A DNA stretch of 58,063 nt. Origin: Sphingomonadales bacterium (GTDB taxonomy: Bacteria; Pseudomonadota; Alphaproteobacteria; SMXS01). The position numbers were made by a program, and so were the translations under genes. The notes beneath the pieces were generated by a model. It saw only the letters and a list, made by a program, of their open reading frames with translations. It was not told the origin of the DNA and did not search any database. Positions 54,862-58,063 of this stretch are shown here, piece after piece. The DNA is taken from contig JALHLV010000022.1 in assembly GCA_022844405.1 (NCBI GenBank), positions 1 to 58,063 of the forward strand. The letters run 5' to 3'. How positions within the stretch are numbered: position 1 is the stretch's first letter; each line of letters starts with the position of its first letter.

Positions 54862-55272
54862 ATGGACCGCGCCTCATTCGAACTCATCGGCAATGTCGGT
54901 AAGCTCGAGATCAAGCCGACCAAGGGCGACAAGAAACTCGCCATCATCTCACTCGCCACCTCCGAACGGTGGAAAACTGACGGCGGTGAATGGACCGAGA
55001 AGACCTACTGGCATCGCGTAGTCGTTTTCGCTCCAGCGAAGGTCACGCTCATCGAGAAAGCCGTCCAGAAGGGCACCCGGCTCCGTCTCGTCGGCCAGAT
55101 CCGGCCCGGCTCCTGGGAGGATGAACGCGGTCAGACCCGGTACACGGTCGAGTTCGTCGTGACCGGATTCGGCGACGTCGAGATCATCGCTCGCGGAAAG
55201 CCAAAGGCCGAGGAAACCAGCCCTTCGGACGCCGAAGCGCCTAAAGGCGGCAAGCGGAAGAAAGCGGCTTGA
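54862..55272 (+). CDS. ssb: Single-stranded DNA-binding protein
   Basis: 136 aa with an OB fold (FELIGNVGKLEIKP; KKLAIISLATSERWKTDGGEW; TYWHRVVVF; GTRLRLVGQIRPGSWEDERGQTRYTVEFVVTGFGDVEII). The ribosome site AAGGAAG is seven bases upstream. The C-terminus (GGKRKKAA) is basic and lacks the acidic D-D-x-P-F tip of chromosomal SSB, so contacts with host repair partners may differ. Such ssb genes are common beside ardC in conjugative elements, where they coat entering strands. Confidence 0.93.
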   Translation: MDRASFELIGNVGKLEIKPTKGDKKLAIISLATSERWKTDGGEWTEKTYWHRVVVFAPAKVTLIEKAVQKGTRLRLVGQIRPGSWEDERGQTRYTVEFVVTGFGDVEIIARGKPKAEETSPSDAEAPKGGKRKKAA

Positions 55273-55279
55273 TCCGCCA

Positions 55280-55303
55280 GGCCGGCGGCTCAGGCCGCCG
55301 GCC
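55280..55303. terminator. GC hairpin between ssb and ardC
   Basis: A perfect 10-bp stem GGCCGGCGGC / GCCGCCGGCC with loop TCAG begins eight bases after the ssb stop, followed by the pyrimidine-rich TCTCTTCC. It is likely an attenuator or terminator limiting ardC expression relative to ssb. Confidence 0.65.
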
Positions 55304-55347
55304 TCTCTTCCTCCATCCAAAAATTTCAACCGAACAGGGAGGCCAGC

Positions 55348-56229
55348 ATGGCCGCCAACGCCGACACCGTGTCGCTGCATGACGCGGTCACCAACCGCAT
55401 CATCAGCGAACTTGAAGCCGGTCGAATCCCCTGGGTTCAACCCTGGGCGTCGTCCGGAACGACCCCTCTTGGCCTACCTCAGAATGCCGCGACAGGTCGT
55501 GCGTATTCGGGCGTCAACATCCTGCTGCTCTGGGCCGCAGCCCTGGAGCAGGGCAGGCCATCCCAGCGTTGGCTCACCTTCAAGCAGGCCCTTGGCCTCG
55601 GCGGAGCCGTGCGCAAGGGCGAGAAAGGGACGATGGTCGTCTATGCCGACACCTTCATCCCGAAGACGGAGCAAGAGAAAGCAAAATCGTCAGGTGACGA
55701 GGCCCGCCGCGTCGGCTTCCTGAAGCGCTTCACTGTATTTCATACCGACCAGTGCGACGGCATTCCGTGCGTCGAGCCGGTCGCTGCCCCGCCCGGGCGG
55801 TCTGAGGTGTTGCCCCACGTGGAAGCAGTCATCACGGCCACCGGCGCGGACTTCAGGGTGGGCGGGGACATGGCGTTTTATTCGCCGAGCCATGACTTCA
55901 TCCAGGTTCCGCCGCAGGAGTTCTACTTCGAGCCCATCAACTGGTATCGGACGAAGCTTCACGAGCTCGGCCACTGGACCGGTCACCCGTCTCGTCTCGA
56001 CCGCGACTTCTCTGGAAAGCGCGGAGGGGAAGGCTACGCCAGAGAGGAGCTGGTCGCGGAGCTCTGTTCGGCCTTTTTGTGCGCCGAACTTGGCGTTGTC
56101 CCAACCGTCCGCCATGCGGACTACGTGGGCGCCTGGCTGGAAGTCTTGAAGGGCGACAACCGGGCAATCTTCCAAGCTGCGTCGCTCGCGTCGAAAGCTG
56201 CCAGTTTCGTCATCGGTCGGGTGACGTAA
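55348..56229 (+). CDS. ardC: ArdC-like antirestriction protein with zincin domain
   Basis: 293 aa. The N-terminal ArdC ssDNA-binding domain (LHDAVTNRIISELEAGRIPW; RAYSGVNILLL; GGAVRKGEKGTMVVY; TVFHTDQCDGIP) is followed by a metallopeptidase-like domain with HELGH at residues 205-209 and the later Glu-rich EELVAELCSAF helix. ArdC proteins bind single-stranded DNA and protect entering plasmid DNA from restriction. It is located between ssb and the relaxase. The stop lies inside the 3' end of the convergent DUF4238 gene (20-base overlap). Confidence 0.92.
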   Translation: MAANADTVSLHDAVTNRIISELEAGRIPWVQPWASSGTTPLGLPQNAATGRAYSGVNILLLWAAALEQGRPSQRWLTFKQALGLGGAVRKGEKGTMVVYADTFIPKTEQEKAKSSGDEARRVGFLKRFTVFHTDQCDGIPCVEPVAAPPGRSEVLPHVEAVITATGADFRVGGDMAFYSPSHDFIQVPPQEFYFEPINWYRTKLHELGHWTGHPSRLDRDFSGKRGGEGYAREELVAELCSAFLCAELGVVPTVRHADYVGAWLEVLKGDNRAIFQAASLASKAASFVIGRVT

Positions 56230-57484
56230 CCGCAGCCTCGATATCCCGCAGCAGGTCAGCCAGGCTGACCGGCTGTGCGGCTGGGTTCACACTGAAATCG
56301 CGATGAGAGATGAATTCGCTTTCCGCGCTAGCGACGAGCAATGCCGAGATGCGGCTTGCGAGTTCATCTGAAGCCTTGATCCGATGCGGAAGCAGGGATT
56401 TCATTTTCTCTCTGCTGGGGAGCGTGACGAAGCATGTGAAGGGATCGAGTGGCGCGATGAGGCGCATCCCATCCCCAGTATCGGCCCGGACGCAGAACGT
56501 GTCGGGCAGCACAAAGACAGGGGACGTTGCCTTGACGAGCGCCCACTGGCTCCAGCGCACTGGCCGGGCAAGTTTGTCGTAGAACTCATTGTTTGAATAC
56601 AGCGTGTCGTACGCATCTGAGGGAAGTCTGGGGTCGTCCTGCAGCCCATGCTCGGCGATCAGCGATGCGAGGTTCGTTCTCAGGTGTTCCACGAGGAACG
56701 GGCTTCGCAGAATGCCTATGATCAGGAAGCCGACCAGCGCGTCGCGCTGCGGGTCGTTTAGCGGGCGGGTGTCAAACAGCATCTGGATTGGGGCTTTGGC
56801 GTCCCCATCGATGAGGCTAAAATAGGCCTCGCGTCGATCGCTGTAGAGGTTCTGGCGGTAACCCCACTCCGCGAAGCCCTTCTTCTTCGACGTCCAGACG
56901 GCATTCTCGCGGCGCCATCGCAGGATGCGGCCGTCGGTCGACCAGTGATCGCGGATGAACCACTTCGGAATAAAGTGGTTGTCGTTGACGGGCTTGGGCG
57001 ACAGCACCGTCTTGCGGGGGTTGGCGTCGCGCTCGATTTGCCTGAGTGACTTCGGCTTCCAGCGCTCATTCAACCGCTTGGCCCAGATACGCTCATGGGT
57101 GAGTTTCGCAGTCCCCGTGATCAACGTGGACCCCGCCGTGCCGAGACATTCCTCGCGTTCCGTGGACAGCTCGATCGCATCAATTTCGCGGTCTCCCAGC
57201 CTCTTCTTGACCACAGCTTCGGCTAGCCAGATTTGCAGGTTCGCCAGCTCGAAGATCATCTCTTCGCGCAGGTGGATGTGAAGCGGCGACTGGTCGGCTG
57301 ATGCCATGTCCATCATCTCGCCAACGATCCGGTGGACCACCTCATCCCATATCAGTGCAAGCGGATCGAGGAGTGCCAGGTCTGCACCGGGGCGATGCTT
57401 GAGCGCAGTCGAGCGGGTGAGGGGAGGTTCGCTCGCGACGAAGGGAAGGCGCGTTGATGCGGCCTTGGAGTTTGAATCGGTCAT
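56210..57484 (-). CDS. DUF4238-type uncharacterised protein
   Basis: 424 aa from ATG 57484; the frame continues upstream for 80 codons but those look non-coding. NDNHFIPKWFIRDHWSTDG matches the N-terminal 'H-[YF]-[IV]-P-x-x' core of DUF4238, followed by GILRSPFLVEHLRTNLASL and the conserved W/V-rich end (TSPVFVLPDTFCVR; IAPLDPFTCFVTLPS). DUF4238 genes are often in mobile or defence islands; biochemical function is unknown to me. It converges on ardC. Confidence 0.7.
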   Translation of the reverse strand: MTDSNSKAASTRLPFVASEPPLTRSTALKHRPGADLALLDPLALIWDEVVHRIVGEMMDMASADQSPLHIHLREEMIFELANLQIWLAEAVVKKRLGDREIDAIELSTEREECLGTAGSTLITGTAKLTHERIWAKRLNERWKPKSLRQIERDANPRKTVLSPKPVNDNHFIPKWFIRDHWSTDGRILRWRRENAVWTSKKKGFAEWGYRQNLYSDRREAYFSLIDGDAKAPIQMLFDTRPLNDPQRDALVGFLIIGILRSPFLVEHLRTNLASLIAEHGLQDDPRLPSDAYDTLYSNNEFYDKLARPVRWSQWALVKATSPVFVLPDTFCVRADTGDGMRLIAPLDPFTCFVTLPSREKMKSLLPHRIKASDELASRISALLVASAESEFISHRDFSVNPAAQPVSLADLLRDIEAAVTSPDR

Positions 57485-57708
57485 GGCGCGGGGGAGATAG
57501 CACCTGGCGGCCACCGCCGCCATCGGTGCATACAGACCGATCGTTGGTGATCGCGAGGGGAGGAGGGACAGGGCGGGCGGTGGATTACAAGATAAAGCAC
57601 GTGCCGTGCTGCGGGCCTTAAGGCCCTGTCTGCACATAGCTCTTTGCGCCGTGGATACGCCCCTCGCTTGCGGTGCGCGTCTTCTACTTCGTTGAGCGGG
57701 TGCAAGTG
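57485..57708. other. Intergenic region before the relaxase, with two hairpins
   Basis: About 220 bases holding GCACG-TGC-CGTGC (57597-57609) and the perfect palindrome GGGCCTTAAGGCCC (57613-57626), a few bases apart. Being directly upstream of the relaxase start, this is a candidate oriT or relaxase operator. No nick site was recognised. Confidence 0.4.
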
Positions 57709-58063
57709 ATGGACAGCTCAGCATTGCTTGCCAAGATCGGCGTCATGGCAATTCGCGAGAACGAGTTCGAGCCAAGGCTTGGCAAGCCACCTGCCGACCA
57801 CACACCCAAACTGAAGGGCGTGCGTTCTGCGGTGAGGCAGGCGACACGCCTGCCGCGCCCTTCAGGTCCCAAGCCAAAGCAGCCCAACGTGCGTGCGCAC
57901 TTCGCGAAGGGCGTAACAGCCCGCGCGCGCTCGGTCTCTCCGTCGATGCGTCGGGTGGTCGTGAAGGTCCGCTATGCTGCCAACGTCGGGGGCGGGGTGG
58001 CGCCGCTGCGAGCCCATGTCGGTTACCTCGCGCGAGAAACAAAGACCGTGGGGCAAGCCTCGA
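57709..58063 (+). CDS. VirD2-like relaxase (N-terminus only, runs off window)
   Basis: 118 codons from ATG 57709 are visible. FEPRLGKPPA near the start, then a basic linker, RRVVVKVRYA and APLRAHVGYLARETKT match the N-terminus of alphaproteobacterial VirD2/DUF3363-type relaxases (their RRVVVKARVV...AHLRYIQRDG block). The catalytic Tyr lies beyond or near the end (HVGYLA may hold it), so activity cannot be judged. It would nick oriT and be carried by the VirD4 protein of the left end. The ribosome site is weak; in-frame GTG codons at 57706 and 57700 are alternatives. Confidence 0.75.
   Translation, partial: MDSSALLAKIGVMAIRENEFEPRLGKPPADHTPKLKGVRSAVRQATRLPRPSGPKPKQPNVRAHFAKGVTARARSVSPSMRRVVVKVRYAANVGGGVAPLRAHVGYLARETKTVGQAS

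Noticed and set aside
54705-54902. Possible 65-codon gene upstream of ssb
   Set aside because: No ribosome site, overlaps the ssb start in another frame and has composition of non-coding GC-rich DNA.
57485-57724. 80-codon N-terminal extension of the DUF4238 protein
   Set aside because: Composition differs (Arg/Ser/Pro-rich), it crosses the hairpin region, and ATG 57484 starts a protein-like sequence.
1-58063. CRISPR arrays, tRNA or rRNA genes, insertion sequences
   Set aside because: No regularly spaced repeats, no cloverleaf or rRNA-like sequence and no transposase frame were seen by eye.

Overview
The window is GC-rich alphaproteobacterial DNA. The evidence is a Rhizobiales/Sphingomonadales/Caulobacterales-type Trb conjugation operon, an SOS box of the GTTC-N7-GTTC type, an imuA-imuB-dnaE2 cassette and an astexin-like lasso peptide locus with isopeptidase. 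Conjugation genes lie at both edges: trbL runs off the left end and a VirD2-like relaxase runs off the right end. parB, ssb and ardC are also present. The best reading is the interior of an integrative and conjugative element (or a conjugative plasmid) whose ~48 kb middle is cargo. No integrase, att site or replication initiator is visible, so ICE and plasmid cannot be told apart here.

Layout. 1-8813 (minus strand): traF-virD4-copG-trbB-C-D-E-J-L, tightly overlapping. 8814-9137: divergent control region with a tandem palindromic operator. 9138-11104: AbiEi/AbiEii type IV toxin-antitoxin pair. 11130-26163: Lrp and GntR regulators and a lasso peptide locus. The locus has an ABC exporter, a LuxR-type regulator, a TonB-dependent receptor, a lasso isopeptidase, two 37-residue precursor genes that are easy to miss (20568-20681 and 20799-20912, minus), the cyclase, FecR, two XRE repressors with duplicated operators, a FecI sigma factor and the B2 leader protease. 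26208-34088: a PIN-like protein and a small partner, divergent from a GHKL/phosphoribosyltransferase/GHKL giant and a receiver-metallophosphoesterase. 34085-39559: dnaE2-imuB-imuA with an SOS box. 39743-54508: a defence-like island with a small protein + GHKL ATPase + large nuclease operon, two further nuclease-fold genes, ParB, a small Cys-His-Asp protein and a nuclease-TPR protein. 54862-58063: ssb, ardC, a DUF4238 gene and the relaxase start.

How the parts fit. TraF should process the TrbC pilin, TrbB/TrbE/VirD4 supply energy and coupling, and the relaxase nicks oriT. ArdC and SSB would protect incoming DNA. In the lasso locus I infer that the B2 protease cuts two precursors after a conserved ETR/CTR and the cyclase closes Gly1-Glu9 rings. 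The ABC protein exports the product, the receptor senses and imports it and signals through FecR to FecI, and the isopeptidase linearises imported peptide.

The most novel items are the two lasso precursors with their unusual locus (exporter and isopeptidase together, biosynthetic genes split), the GHKL-PRTase-GHKL + receiver-phosphoesterase pair, and the three-gene GHKL ATPase/nuclease operon. The last two have the look of uncharacterised conflict (anti-phage) systems, but that is inference from domains and context only.
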